NCBI RefSeq assembly: GCF_049801095.1
Contig: NZ_JBNAGH010000005.1
Coordinates: forward strand, 1-64,000
Length of the DNA stretch: 64,000 nt
Direction of reading: 5' to 3'
From: Dinoroseobacter sp049801095
Lineage (GTDB): Bacteria > Pseudomonadota > Alphaproteobacteria > Rhodobacterales > Rhodobacteraceae
Shown here in pieces: positions 39,347 to 48,535 of the stretch. How positions within the stretch are numbered: position 1 is the stretch's first letter; every line of letters begins with the position of its first letter. Below the pieces are notes generated by a model that was not told where the DNA came from, searched no databases, and saw only the letters and a program-made list of their open reading frames with translations. The position numbers and the translations under genes are program-made.

Positions 39347-40860
39347 GCGGCCACTCCGTGATGGGTTGAGGTTTCTGCGGCGGCCACGGTGATGATCGCC
39401 TCTTCGGTGATCGCGTCGCCGCGCAGTTCCTTGGCGAGCTCCCCGTCGCGCATCACATGCACGCGGTCGCAGAGCCCGACGATCTCGATCAGTTCCGAAG
39501 AAATCACGAGGAGCGCCATGCCCTCATCCGCCAACTCGCGCAGGGTGCGATAGATCTCGGCCTTGGCGCCCACATCGACGCCGCGGGTGGGCTCATCGAG
39601 GATCAGGAGCTTGGGCCGGTTCTCCAGAAGCCGGGCGACCAGCACTTTCTGCTGGTTGCCACCCGACAGGGCCGAGATCGGCAGGCCCACATGGTCCACA
39701 ACCACCCCGCGCCGTTCCTTCAGGATCGCCGCGCGTCGCTCTTCATGGCCCGGGGGGATCGCGTTGTGATGCACCCCGAAACCCGGGGTCGTGGCCGCGA
39801 AGTTCCGCGCCACCGACGCGTTGAGAAACAGCCCGTCATCCTTGCGGCTTTCGGTCAGCATCAGGATCCCTGCCTCGATGCAGCCCGCCGGGTCCCGATG
39901 GGGCATGGGCTCGCCCGCGAGCCGCACCTCGCCGGTCGCGGGGGCGGCGCCAAAGAGCGCCAGCGCCAGCTCGGTCCGCCCGGAGCCCACGAGGCCCGCA
40001 AGCCCGAGGATCTCACCCGCATGGACGTCCAGATTGGCGGGCGGAAGGCCGGGCGCGACCACCAGATCGCGCACCTCCAGCACTTTCTCGCCTGCCATCG
40101 GCGATGCGGCTTTGGGCGGGAAGAGGTCCCCGAGCTCGCGCCCGACCATGGCCGCGATCACGCTGTCATGGCTGTAGTCGCTGGTGGGGCCTTTCGAGGT
40201 CACGACCCCATCCTTGATCACCGTGATATCGGTGCAGATCTCGAAAATCTCGTCGAGCCGGTGGGAGACATAGACCAGCCCCATCCCGCGTTCGCGCAGA
40301 TCCTTGATGATCCGGAAGAGGTGCCGGGTCTCGTTCTGGCTGAGCACGGCCGTGGGCTCATCGAGGATCAGGACCTTCGCCTCTGCGCGCAGGGCCTTGG
40401 CGATCTCGACCATCTGTTTGTCGGCCACCGACAGCGTCTCGACCAGATCATCCGGGTTCAGCCGGATGCCGAGATCATCGAGCAGGGCCTGGGCCTGCGC
40501 CTTGAGCGCGGCGCGGTCGATAAGGCCAAAGCGGCCCCGGGGTTCAGCTCCGAGATAGATGTTTTCCGCGATGGAGAGCGCGCCCAAAACCGAGAACTCC
40601 TGATGCACCACGGCGATCCCGGCGGCGAGGCTCTGGCGCGGGTCGGTCCATCCGGCCGGGGCGCCCTCGAACTCCACATACCCGCCCGTGGGCGTATAGA
40701 GCCCGGTCAGCAGCTTGATCAGCGTGGATTTCCCGGCGCCGTTCTCGCCACAGAGCGCCACAGCGTGGCCTCCATGCACTTCGAATTCGATGCCTTTGAG
40801 GACCTCGTTGGGTCCAAAGGATTTGTTGAGACCGCGTGCGGCCAGATAGGGCTGTCCCAT
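39343..40860 (-). CDS. Ribose-type ABC transporter ATP-binding protein (double cassette)
   Basis: 505 residues with two fused ABC cassettes, as in RbsA/XylG. First: Walker A GENGAGKST (38-46), signature LSVADKQMVEIAKAL, Walker B VLILDEPTAVLS. Second: degenerate Walker A GLVGSGRTEL, signature LSGGNQQKVLVARLL, Walker B LLILDEPTRGVD. The first cassette has a variant signature and the second a weak P-loop, which is normal for this family. Drives uptake of the ligand bound by the product of the preceding gene. Confidence 0.9.
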   Translation of the reverse strand: MGQPYLAARGLNKSFGPNEVLKGIEFEVHGGHAVALCGENGAGKSTLIKLLTGLYTPTGGYVEFEGAPAGWTDPRQSLAAGIAVVHQEFSVLGALSIAENIYLGAEPRGRFGLIDRAALKAQAQALLDDLGIRLNPDDLVETLSVADKQMVEIAKALRAEAKVLILDEPTAVLSQNETRHLFRIIKDLRERGMGLVYVSHRLDEIFEICTDITVIKDGVVTSKGPTSDYSHDSVIAAMVGRELGDLFPPKAASPMAGEKVLEVRDLVVAPGLPPANLDVHAGEILGLAGLVGSGRTELALALFGAAPATGEVRLAGEPMPHRDPAGCIEAGILMLTESRKDDGLFLNASVARNFAATTPGFGVHHNAIPPGHEERRAAILKERRGVVVDHVGLPISALSGGNQQKVLVARLLENRPKLLILDEPTRGVDVGAKAEIYRTLRELADEGMALLVISSELIEIVGLCDRVHVMRDGELAKELRGDAITEEAIITVAAAETSTHHGVAA

Positions 40861-40916
40861 GGGTCCTCCTCCCGTGGCGGGCCGGGGCGATGCGTGGCCG
40901 CCCCGGCGCGTTTGGC

Positions 40917-42047
40917 TTATTTGGGATAGTCCGCGCTGAAGGTGGCGGGGTCGTAATCCGCCCCGACGCCGGAGGACATGATCACCGAGCCCGGCTTGTC
41001 CATGAGCGCGTAATCAGCCACGAAAACGTCCGCCTGCACCGAGGCGGTCTCATGCCCCTCGGAGACGACGACCTGCTGGTTCACCTCGATCCGTTTCGGG
41101 ATGCCTTTTCCGTCGAGCACGTCGAACAGCACCTCGAAGGCCTCGGCCCCCATGGCGGGCGGGTAGTCCACGCCGATCATCGGCACGTCGTTCTGCACGC
41201 TGAGCTGGTACATGGCGTTGAAGTCACCGCCCGTATGGGGCGGGATCGTGCCGGCCTCGTAGCCCGCCGCGAGGAAGGCCTCGATCGAGCCCGAGCCCTG
41301 CAAACCGGAATCCGCCCAGACCCCGTTGATCTCGGTGCCGTATTTCTGGATCAGCGCCGACATGATGGTCTTGCCATTGGCAGGGGACCAACTGGTGTAT
41401 TGGGTCTCCAGCACTTCGAGCTCGGGGAACTGGTTGAAGACCTCCATCGCCGCCTGGATCCGTGCCTCGGCGGGCGAGGCTCCGGCCAGACCGCCGAGCA
41501 TTACGACCTTGCCCTTGCCGTCCAGTTTCTCGGCAAGCCACTGGGCGGAGATCCGGCCAAGCGCCTGATCCGAAGCGGTGACAAAGCTGATGAAGTTCTC
41601 GGCGGTGGGCACGGAGCGGTCCACCAGAACCACGGGAACCCCCTGCCGCTTGGCACGCCGGATCACCGGGTCCATGGCCTCGGCGGTGGCTGGCGAGATC
41701 AGCAGAATATCCACCCCTTGCGCGATCAGGTCCTGCACATCTGCGGCCTGTTTGCTGGGGTCGTCATTGGCATCCGTGATGATGAACCGCGACAGCTTCT
41801 CGGCATTGCGCTCTGCGGCGGCCTCGATCCCGTGCAGCATCGCGACCCGCCAGGGGTTCGAGATCGATGCGTTGGAAAAGCCGATCACATAGGGCCCGTC
41901 TTTCTTGTAGTCCGACGCGTCATAGATTTCGGTTGCGCCGGGGTTCCACAGAAAGGTGCGGGGCACGCCTTGGTAGCCATCCGCCAGTGCCGAGCCTGCA
42001 AACAGCCCGAGAGTCGCGGCCATGGCCGCGGGTTTGAGAATACGCAT
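40917..42047 (-). CDS. ABC transporter periplasmic sugar-binding protein (type 1 fold)
   Basis: 376 residues with a Sec signal peptide (about 1-22, MRILKPAAMAATLGLFAGSALA). The mature chain is a Peripla_BP_4/ribose-binding-like protein (VIGFSNASISNPWRVAML, VDILLISPATAEAMDPVI, VNQQVVVSEGHET). Its body is clearly paralogous to the C-terminal part of the IclR fusion gene in the same operon. GGGAGGA precedes the ATG. The ligand is unknown; context suggests a pentose, sugar acid or related polyhydroxy compound. Confidence 0.88.
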   Translation of the reverse strand: MRILKPAAMAATLGLFAGSALADGYQGVPRTFLWNPGATEIYDASDYKKDGPYVIGFSNASISNPWRVAMLHGIEAAAERNAEKLSRFIITDANDDPSKQAADVQDLIAQGVDILLISPATAEAMDPVIRRAKRQGVPVVLVDRSVPTAENFISFVTASDQALGRISAQWLAEKLDGKGKVVMLGGLAGASPAEARIQAAMEVFNQFPELEVLETQYTSWSPANGKTIMSALIQKYGTEINGVWADSGLQGSGSIEAFLAAGYEAGTIPPHTGGDFNAMYQLSVQNDVPMIGVDYPPAMGAEAFEVLFDVLDGKGIPKRIEVNQQVVVSEGHETASVQADVFVADYALMDKPGSVIMSSGVGADYDPATFSADYPK

Positions 42048-42079
42048 GTTGTCCTCCCTAGCGTATTGCGATGATGGGG

Positions 42080-43363
42080 TTATTCAGCAGCGCGGATCAG
42101 GCCACCGGCCTGGATCCCGGAGCGGGGGTCTTTGAACATCACCCCGTCCTTCATGATCATCGACAGGTTGTCCTGATGCTGCACGAGGCTGACATCCTTG
42201 GTGACATCGCCCTTCACGAGGAGCAGATCCGCCAGGAAGCCTTCCTTGACCTGACCCAGATCCTCGGAGCGGCCCATGAGGCTTTGCCCCACGGTCGTGG
42301 CGCATTTCAGGGCCTCGACCGGGTCATATCCAAAGTACCGGACGAAATGCTCGATATCCCGTGCGTTTTGGCCCATGGGCGTGACGGCAAACCCGTAATC
42401 GCCGCCCACCACCACGCGGATGCCGCGTTTGCGGATCTCGTGATAGGTGGCGCAGGTCGCGTCGAACTTGCGGAAAAGGTGCAGTTCCTCGGCGACCTCC
42501 TTGGTGATGCCCGCGGGCTCCCCCTCCTTGGTGGAGTTATGCACGAGGCCGAAGGCCGGTCCGACCCAGATCCGGTCCTTGGCCTCTTCGAGCATGTCCA
42601 GCGCCTCTTCATCGGCGAAATCGCAGTGATAGATGCAGTCGACCCCGGCGCGGATGGCGCGTTTGACGCTCTCGGACGATCGCGCATGGGCAGCGACCTT
42701 CTTATCGAAGGCATGGGCCACGCGGACAAAGGCTTCGAGCTCTTCGGGTTCGGTCGGGGTGATCTCGGCCCGGGCATGGCTGACGAACTCGTCGCCCGAG
42801 ATGTTGATCTTCATGATATCGACCCCGTCGCGCACGCATTCGCGGGCCACGCGGCGCATCTCGTCCGGTCCATCGGCGATCAGGCCAAAGCTTTCCTGAT
42901 GGATGTGGCGCTTGCGCTCGTCGCCAAGCCCGGCGGTGGTGGTGACCTCTGGGCTCCCGGCCATCATGCGTGGCCCGTCCAGCAGCCCGGAATTGATTGC
43001 ATCGCGGGCCACGACGCCCAGCATGGGTTTGGCGGAGGCCGCCTCGAAGATCGAGGTGAAGCCGTGGCTCAGCAGGAGGCGCAGGTTCTGCGCCGTGAGC
43101 AGCATATGCTCTTCATTCGACAGAAGGCCCAGCTCCGGCGGCTCGTTGATCCCGGTGAAGCTCGGGTGGCAATGGCCCTCGACCATGCCGGGCATCAGCG
43201 TATGACCAGAGCCGTCGATGACTGTGCCCTGCAACTCGGCAGGGCCGTCTGAGCCCTTGGCGACTTCGGTGATCCGGTTGCCGTCGATGGTGACCGTGGC
43301 CGCATAGGCCGCGTCCGACACGCCGTCCCAGACAGACGCACCGGTGATGGTGATCTTTGACAT
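42080..43363 (-). CDS. Amidohydrolase, imidazolonepropionase/prolidase-like
   Basis: 427 residues of the amidohydrolase superfamily: LMPGMVEGHCHPSF carries the first HxH metal pair, KVAAHARSSESVKRAI and CIYHCDFADEEALDM the next histidines, and VVVGGDYGF the catalytic aspartate. A lysine in DIMKINISGD is at the place of the bridging carboxylysine. It is the first gene of the ten-gene operon with a strong GGGAGG site, 32 bases before the binding protein. Amide, lactam or cyclic-urea hydrolysis is the family's range; the substrate is unknown. Confidence 0.82.
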   Translation of the reverse strand: MSKITITGASVWDGVSDAAYAATVTIDGNRITEVAKGSDGPAELQGTVIDGSGHTLMPGMVEGHCHPSFTGINEPPELGLLSNEEHMLLTAQNLRLLLSHGFTSIFEAASAKPMLGVVARDAINSGLLDGPRMMAGSPEVTTTAGLGDERKRHIHQESFGLIADGPDEMRRVARECVRDGVDIMKINISGDEFVSHARAEITPTEPEELEAFVRVAHAFDKKVAAHARSSESVKRAIRAGVDCIYHCDFADEEALDMLEEAKDRIWVGPAFGLVHNSTKEGEPAGITKEVAEELHLFRKFDATCATYHEIRKRGIRVVVGGDYGFAVTPMGQNARDIEHFVRYFGYDPVEALKCATTVGQSLMGRSEDLGQVKEGFLADLLLVKGDVTKDVSLVQHQDNLSMIMKDGVMFKDPRSGIQAGGLIRAAE

Positions 43364-43521
43364 GATGTCCTCCCTGCCGCGTCTCTCCTCAGGTGCGGCT
43401 GGAGGTCAGTGAAGCGGCTCAGGCCCGGTCGCGGGAGGGGGCAACGGAGCCAGTTGTGCCATATATTGGACTATTCCGAATTGCGGGAGCGCCACACGGC
43501 TGGAGCGGATCAGACACAGAA

Positions 43522-43553
43522 AAGCCCGGCTCGGAAGATCCAGAGCCGGGCTT
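43522..43553 (-). terminator. Intrinsic terminator after hemY
   Basis: An 11-bp perfect stem AAGCCCGGCTC/GAGCCGGGCTT (43522-43532 with 43543-43553, 10-base loop) followed on the minus strand by TTCTG. It lies 24 bases past the hemY stop and upstream of the amidohydrolase operon promoter, so it should end the hemD-mic60-hemY transcript. The U-run is short. Confidence 0.75.
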
Positions 43554-43576
43554 GATCATTTGCGCCAGTGCAAGGC

Positions 43577-45067
43577 CTAGGTCGAGGCAGAGGCTCTGTT
43601 CGGTTCCGACCCGTCGCCATTCGGCGTGATGTCGACGACCTCGGGCAGGACCGTGTCATCCTCGGCCTCAGCCTCGGTGCTCTTGTCCTCGATGGCCCCG
43701 ACGATCAGCGGCAGCATCTCGGCGGAGTTCGTCAGGGCGATCTCGGATTGCGGCGGCTCCACCCAGGACAGGGAGTCGAAGGCCCCGCAATTGTCACAGA
43801 CCGGCACCCAGGCCGCGTGGATGTTGTTGCAGTTGCCACAGGTCCATTGCGGCCCGCGCGACGCAGTGACCGCCTTGGCGAGCCAGGCCCGGATGATCGC
43901 ATCATCGGAGCCCTCGCCCTTTTCAACCGCGGCCATGATGGTCAGAGACCGGGCCGTGGGCGCGGTCTCATAGAGATCGCCAAGGGATTTGCGCGCCGCC
44001 GGGAAATCCTCGGCTGCGATAAAGAGCTCGGCCATCAGGAGCCGGGATTCCACATGGTTCGGGTTGGGCTTGATCAGCGCCTCGAACCGCTTGATGCGCG
44101 CGGCTGCGGTCTCGTCCGGTGCGATCTCGGCATAGGCCTCGGCCAGTTCCGGATGGGGGTTGAGCTCCCATGCGCGCTTGAGCAGCTTGGTCGCCTGACG
44201 CTGTTTGCCACCGCGCACGGCCACGCGGGCCGCCATCGCTGCCGAAGGCACGAGGCCCGGCGCCATGCGGTTGGCGTCATTGATCAGCGCCTCGCCCAGC
44301 TCGGTTTTGTTCGAACTGATCGCGTCCATCGCCTCGCTGAAGGCAAGCACCGCATCCCGGCGCTTGTGCACGTCGCGCGGCATATCCCCGGTTTTCAGCT
44401 TGGCGGCGAGGGTCTTCCGCGCGCCGGACCAGTTCTCGTCATTGGCCTGCAGGCGGAGCAGCGTGTCCTGCACCTCCGTATGGCGCGGCTTGAGCGAGAA
44501 GGCTTTTTCAGCCAGGGCCATCGCCGTGTCCGTGTCGCCATCGGCCAGACGTTGGCTCAGCAGGCCCCGGACGCCGGCGAACTTGGTCCGCTCATCCGTC
44601 AGCATGGTCTTGTAGGTTTCCGACGCCTTGGCGCGATCCCCGGCGAGCTCGGCCGCTTGCGCGGTCAGCAGGCTGGTCAGATCCGGACGGCCCAGATAGC
44701 GCTCGGCCCGTGCGGCCTTGGCCATGGCCACGCGGCCTTCGCCGGAGGCCAGCGCCATCATGCCCTGAGCCAGGGCCTCAAAGCCCTTGCGCTCCCGCCC
44801 GCGAGAGAAATAGCGCGATACGGCGGTCTCGTCGCCATTGAGGAATTTCAGGGTCGCCAGCAGCAACCCCGCTGCCTTGAAGAGCAACCAGGCCGAGAGC
44901 AGCAGAAGCAGCATCAGCACCACCGCCGCAACCGGCGAGAGCGTGAACTCGGTGGAGGCAACGGCGATGCGCACTTGCTCGCCGGTATCCATCAGGAACG
45001 TGGCCCCGAAGGTGAGCGCCGCGACCATCGCGACGAAAATCAGGATCTTGATAAGTGACCAAAGCAT
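43577..45067 (-). CDS. hemY: HemY-like TPR membrane protein with C-terminal zinc ribbon
   Basis: 496 residues from the ATG at 45067 (MLWSLIKILIF); the frame extends upstream without support. Two membrane helices (about 3-25 and 38-62) anchor it, followed by a long tetratricopeptide helical region. Residues 410-427 are a CxxC-x11-CxxC zinc-ribbon/rubredoxin-like knuckle, then an acidic tail. HemY is encoded next to hemD in many proteobacteria and is implicated in tetrapyrrole synthesis, but its molecular job is unsettled. The TPR-plus-knuckle layout resembles LapB. It is followed by a good terminator. Confidence 0.85.
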   Translation of the reverse strand: MLWSLIKILIFVAMVAALTFGATFLMDTGEQVRIAVASTEFTLSPVAAVVLMLLLLLSAWLLFKAAGLLLATLKFLNGDETAVSRYFSRGRERKGFEALAQGMMALASGEGRVAMAKAARAERYLGRPDLTSLLTAQAAELAGDRAKASETYKTMLTDERTKFAGVRGLLSQRLADGDTDTAMALAEKAFSLKPRHTEVQDTLLRLQANDENWSGARKTLAAKLKTGDMPRDVHKRRDAVLAFSEAMDAISSNKTELGEALINDANRMAPGLVPSAAMAARVAVRGGKQRQATKLLKRAWELNPHPELAEAYAEIAPDETAAARIKRFEALIKPNPNHVESRLLMAELFIAAEDFPAARKSLGDLYETAPTARSLTIMAAVEKGEGSDDAIIRAWLAKAVTASRGPQWTCGNCNNIHAAWVPVCDNCGAFDSLSWVEPPQSEIALTNSAEMLPLIVGAIEDKSTEAEAEDDTVLPEVVDITPNGDGSEPNRASAST

Positions 45068-45077
45068 CGGGGCGCCC

Positions 45078-46634
45078 TCAGTTCGAATTGATTTTAGTGG
45101 CGAGCGCGTCCAGCGCGGCGATCGCGTCGACCCGGGCCTGTGCAGCACCGATCCAGGCCCCCATGGCGCTCTGCCCTTCGGCAGGCAGCGCGGCGATTTC
45201 GGCCAGGGCGGCCTCAAGCTGTCCGGCGTTCACGGCCTCCTGGGCGCGGGACAGGATCGCATCCGGATCATCTCCTTCGCGCGCTTCGAGGGAACGTGCC
45301 CCGACCTGCGCCCGCAGGAAGGCAAAGACCCGGTCCTGGGGCGCATCGCCCACGGTCGCCTTGAGCGAGTCTGCGAGACCGGCCCGGGCGGCGGCCGGGA
45401 ACTGCCGCTGCAGATCCAGCAGGGTTTCGACCCCGCTCGCTGCGACAGCGCTCAGGGCCTCCGGCACGGGCACAGTGATCCCGTCCACGGCCCCGGCAAA
45501 GCTCGATCCATTCTCCAGCGCTGCCGACAGGTTCGACACAAAGGCCCGGTTGGAGGCCTCGTCCACCGCCGATTGCGTCTCGCTCTGGAGGGCACCGGCC
45601 TGCGTCCGCACGGCCTCCATCTCCGCCTGGGCAGCTTCCATTTGTGCTTGCGCGGCGGCAGCGGCCTCGGCCAGCCGCGCCTGCATGGCGGCGTTCTCTT
45701 CCTGCTGCTGGGCGAGGGTCGCCTGCAACGCGGCCATGGCGGCGCTGTCGGCGGTCTCGGTCCCCTCGGGCAGGGCGGCGATCGCGGCCATCTGCTCTTC
45801 GAGGTTCGAAATCAGCCCGGTCTGGGCCGAGATTTCCGATTGCAGCGTGCCCAGCTCGCCCTGAAGCGTGCCGATCTGATCGGCGACACTGCTGACTGTG
45901 CCTTCAACGCTTTCCACGGCGCCCGCGATGGCGTCCACGCGGGGATCCTCGGAGGGGGCGGCGGCGACAGTGGCCAGCTCGCTCTGCAGGGCGGCGATGC
46001 TGGATTCCAACCCGCCGATCTTGGCGATTTCGGCGGAGTTGTCTTCCGTCCCGATGATGCCTTCGCCCACAAGGTAGTAGCAAAGCCCAAAGCCCAGACC
46101 GGCCGCGATCACACCGCCGAGGAACGGACCCATGAAGCCGCCCTTCTTCTGCACCACGACCGGTGCGGGCTGCGGCGCAGGCTCGGCCTGTTTCGCCGCG
46201 ACAGGCTCCGGTTCTGGCAGGGGTTCGGGCTCCGGGGTCTCGGTCGGCGTCTCAGCCTCGGCAGGGGTCTCGGCCTCTGCGGGCATGTCATCGCCGGGTG
46301 TTTCGTCGCTGGTTGTCTCATCAGCCGGTGTCTCATCCCCGGAGACCTCATCGGTGAAGCTGTCGTCTGATGCGGTGTCGTCGGAGGTCTCAGCGCTGTC
46401 TTCCGCTGTCTCGTCCGTTTGCTCTTCGGCTTCGGTCGTCTCCTCAGCGGTCTCTGCCGTCTCCTCCTCGGCAACCGCATCCCCCGGCTGTTCGTCGAGG
46501 ATCTCGGCGTCTTCGATCACATCATCCTGCTTCGGGGTCGCCTCGGCGTCGAGACTTTCGGGGGCTTGATCAGTGTCGGATACCTGGTCCTCGGGTGTTT
46601 CGTTCGGGGTTTTTGGATCTGACACGGACAACAT
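45078..46634 (-). CDS. mic60: Mic60/mitofilin homologue (COG4223 membrane protein)
   Basis: 518 residues. A very acidic, low-complexity N-terminal half (about 1-155, rich in Glu, Thr, Asp) precedes one membrane helix (GPFLGGVIAAGLGFGLCYYLV), a long coiled coil (about 205-360), and a C-terminal mitofilin-like helical domain (LLDLQRQFPAAARAGLADSLKA region). Alphaproteobacterial Mic60 shapes intracytoplasmic membranes and lies between hemD and hemY, as here. The listed ATG is directly next to GGAAGG; a GTG at codon 4 (46625) is better spaced and may be the real start. Confidence 0.82.
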   Translation of the reverse strand: MLSVSDPKTPNETPEDQVSDTDQAPESLDAEATPKQDDVIEDAEILDEQPGDAVAEEETAETAEETTEAEEQTDETAEDSAETSDDTASDDSFTDEVSGDETPADETTSDETPGDDMPAEAETPAEAETPTETPEPEPLPEPEPVAAKQAEPAPQPAPVVVQKKGGFMGPFLGGVIAAGLGFGLCYYLVGEGIIGTEDNSAEIAKIGGLESSIAALQSELATVAAAPSEDPRVDAIAGAVESVEGTVSSVADQIGTLQGELGTLQSEISAQTGLISNLEEQMAAIAALPEGTETADSAAMAALQATLAQQQEENAAMQARLAEAAAAAQAQMEAAQAEMEAVRTQAGALQSETQSAVDEASNRAFVSNLSAALENGSSFAGAVDGITVPVPEALSAVAASGVETLLDLQRQFPAAARAGLADSLKATVGDAPQDRVFAFLRAQVGARSLEAREGDDPDAILSRAQEAVNAGQLEAALAEIAALPAEGQSAMGAWIGAAQARVDAIAALDALATKINSN

Positions 46635-46696
46635 CCTTCCAAGAATTCACGGAGCCATGCGCCCGAATCCTCTTTCCGACCGCACCGTCTGCCAGA

Positions 46697-47413
46697 CTAG
46701 CCAGAGGACCTGCCTGTCTCAAGGCGATTGCCCGCCCCATAGACCAAAAGAGCAGCTCGCATTGCCGCAGCTGTTGGCGTTTTAAGCGTCTCGACACCCG
46801 CATAAGCAGACCCGTCCAGTGCGCGTGCAACTGCAGTGCTCATCGCGAAGATCTGCGCCGCGGGCGCCGCGGGGCATTCCGTGGCGAAAAGCGAGGCCGT
46901 GCGGGGCGAAAAGAGCGGCACGAGACACGGGCCGGTCAGGGCCGCGCGGGCCGCATCGCTCAGGGGGCAGGGCAGCTGATCATAGGCGATGCAGTCCTGC
47001 GCCTCCTTGCCCGCCGCGCGCAGGCGTTCGGTGATCTCGCCCCGTGCGTGGGCCCCCCGAATGTGAAGGAAGGGACCGGGCCGTGTGAGGGCAAGGGCCA
47101 GGACATCCTCTGCCGTGCCATCGGCCGAGTGCGCGTCAAAGCCCGCCGCACGCGCCTGCTCGGCCGTGCGGGCGCCGACACAGAGCGCGGTTTGCCGTGC
47201 GCCATCCGTGGCGGCAGGATAGCTCGCCACCCCATTGGCCGAAGTGAAGATCAGGGTCACCTCCGCAGGCGCCGCGACGATCCCCTCCTGCGGCACGATC
47301 CGCAAAAGCGGGCTGATCACCGGCGCAAGCGTCTCGGGCAGCTTGGCCGCAAACGCCTCCGCCTGCGCGCGGGGACGCGTCAGCAGAACGGGGAGAGGCG
47401 GTTGTGCGGCCAT
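46697..47413 (-). CDS. hemD: Uroporphyrinogen-III synthase
   Basis: 238 residues from the ATG at 47413 (MAAQPPLPVLLTRP); the open frame continues to 47926 across tsaD on the other strand, which is not credible. Family features: LLTRPRAQAEAFAAKL at the start, LIFTSANGVASY (about 66-77) and ALCVGARTAEQARAAGF (about 89-105). It cyclises hydroxymethylbilane with inversion of ring D. It heads the minus-strand hemD-mic60-hemY block and is divergent from tsaD across 48 bases. Confidence 0.88.
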   Translation of the reverse strand: MAAQPPLPVLLTRPRAQAEAFAAKLPETLAPVISPLLRIVPQEGIVAAPAEVTLIFTSANGVASYPAATDGARQTALCVGARTAEQARAAGFDAHSADGTAEDVLALALTRPGPFLHIRGAHARGEITERLRAAGKEAQDCIAYDQLPCPLSDAARAALTGPCLVPLFSPRTASLFATECPAAPAAQIFAMSTAVARALDGSAYAGVETLKTPTAAAMRAALLVYGAGNRLETGRSSG

Positions 47414-47461
47414 GGTCCCGGTGGTAGCTGCGGGGCAGCAAAGGCGCAACCGAGGCAGGCC

Positions 47462-48535
47462 ATGTCGGCGACCCCCCTGACCGTTCTGGGCATAGAAAGT
47501 AGCTGTGACGACACGGCGGCGGCGGTGCTGCGGGGGCCCGAGGTGCTGTCCTCGGTGGTTTATGGCCAGACCGCGCTCCATGAGGCGTTTGGCGGCGTGG
47601 TGCCCGAGATTGCGGCACGCGCCCATGTGGAAAAGCTTGATGTGGCGGTGCAAGGGGCCTTGGCCGAGGCGGGCGTGCCGCTGGACGGGCTCGATGCGAT
47701 CGCCGTGACAGCGGGGCCGGGTTTGATCGGGGGGGTGCTCTCCGGGGTGATGCTGGCCAAGGGGCTCTCGGCGGCCTCGGGCGTGCCTCTGGTCGGGGTG
47801 AACCATCTGGCGGGCCATGCCCTGACCCCGCGCTTTACTGATGATCTGGCCTTTCCTTACCTGATGCTGCTGGTCTCCGGGGGGCATTGCCAGTTCCTGC
47901 GGGTCGAGAGTGCGGAGCGGTTTCACCGGCTTGGGGGCACGATCGATGACGCGCCGGGCGAGGCATTCGACAAGACCGCGAAGCTGCTCGGCCTGCCGCA
48001 GCCCGGTGGCCCGGCCGTCGAGGCCGAAGCAAAAAACGGCGATCCCAAGCGGTTTGCCTTTCCGCGCCCCCTGCTGGATCGGGCTGGCTGCGATATGTCT
48101 TTCTCAGGCCTCAAGACCGCGCTGCTGCGCGCGCGGGATGCGGTGGTGGCCGAGCATGGGGGCTTGCGCCCGGAGGATCGCGCGGATCTCTGCGCCGGGT
48201 TTCAGGCGGCGGTCTGCGATGTGCTGGTGGAGAAATCCAGCCGGGCACTGGCGGCGTGCGAGGGCCTGACCGGATTTGCCGTGGCCGGGGGCGTGGCCGC
48301 CAATGGCGCGGTGCGCGCGGGCTTGCAAGGCTTGGCCGAGGCGGAGGGACTGCCCTTCGTGGCACCTCCCCTGCGGTTCTGCACCGACAATGCCGCGATG
48401 ATCGCCTGGGCGGGGCAGGAGGCCTTTGCCGCCGGACAGCGGTCCGACATGACCCTCGCCGCCCGTCCCCGTTGGCCGCTGGATGACCGCCAGCCCGCGC
48501 TGCTCGGGTCGGGCAAGAAAGGGGCCAAGGCATGA
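47462..48535 (+). CDS. tsaD: tRNA threonylcarbamoyladenosine biosynthesis protein TsaD
   Basis: 357 residues from the ATG at 47462 (MSATPLTVLGIESSCDDT); the frame opens far upstream without coding support. Family signature HEAFGGVVPEIAARAH (40-55) and the metal-binding H115 and H119 in NHLAGHAL are intact, and the second half has CTDNAAMIAWAG. With TsaB and TsaE it transfers threonylcarbamoyl to A37 of ANN-decoding tRNAs. Essential in most bacteria. Coupled to gpsA by ATGA overlap. Confidence 0.95.
   Translation: MSATPLTVLGIESSCDDTAAAVLRGPEVLSSVVYGQTALHEAFGGVVPEIAARAHVEKLDVAVQGALAEAGVPLDGLDAIAVTAGPGLIGGVLSGVMLAKGLSAASGVPLVGVNHLAGHALTPRFTDDLAFPYLMLLVSGGHCQFLRVESAERFHRLGGTIDDAPGEAFDKTAKLLGLPQPGGPAVEAEAKNGDPKRFAFPRPLLDRAGCDMSFSGLKTALLRARDAVVAEHGGLRPEDRADLCAGFQAAVCDVLVEKSSRALAACEGLTGFAVAGGVAANGAVRAGLQGLAEAEGLPFVAPPLRFCTDNAAMIAWAGQEAFAAGQRSDMTLAARPRWPLDDRQPALLGSGKKGAKA

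Noticed and set aside
46370..47461. Long upstream extension of the tsaD frame
   Set aside because: It crosses mic60 and hemD on the other strand and lacks coding character; tsaD begins at 47462 with the conserved GIESSCDDT start.
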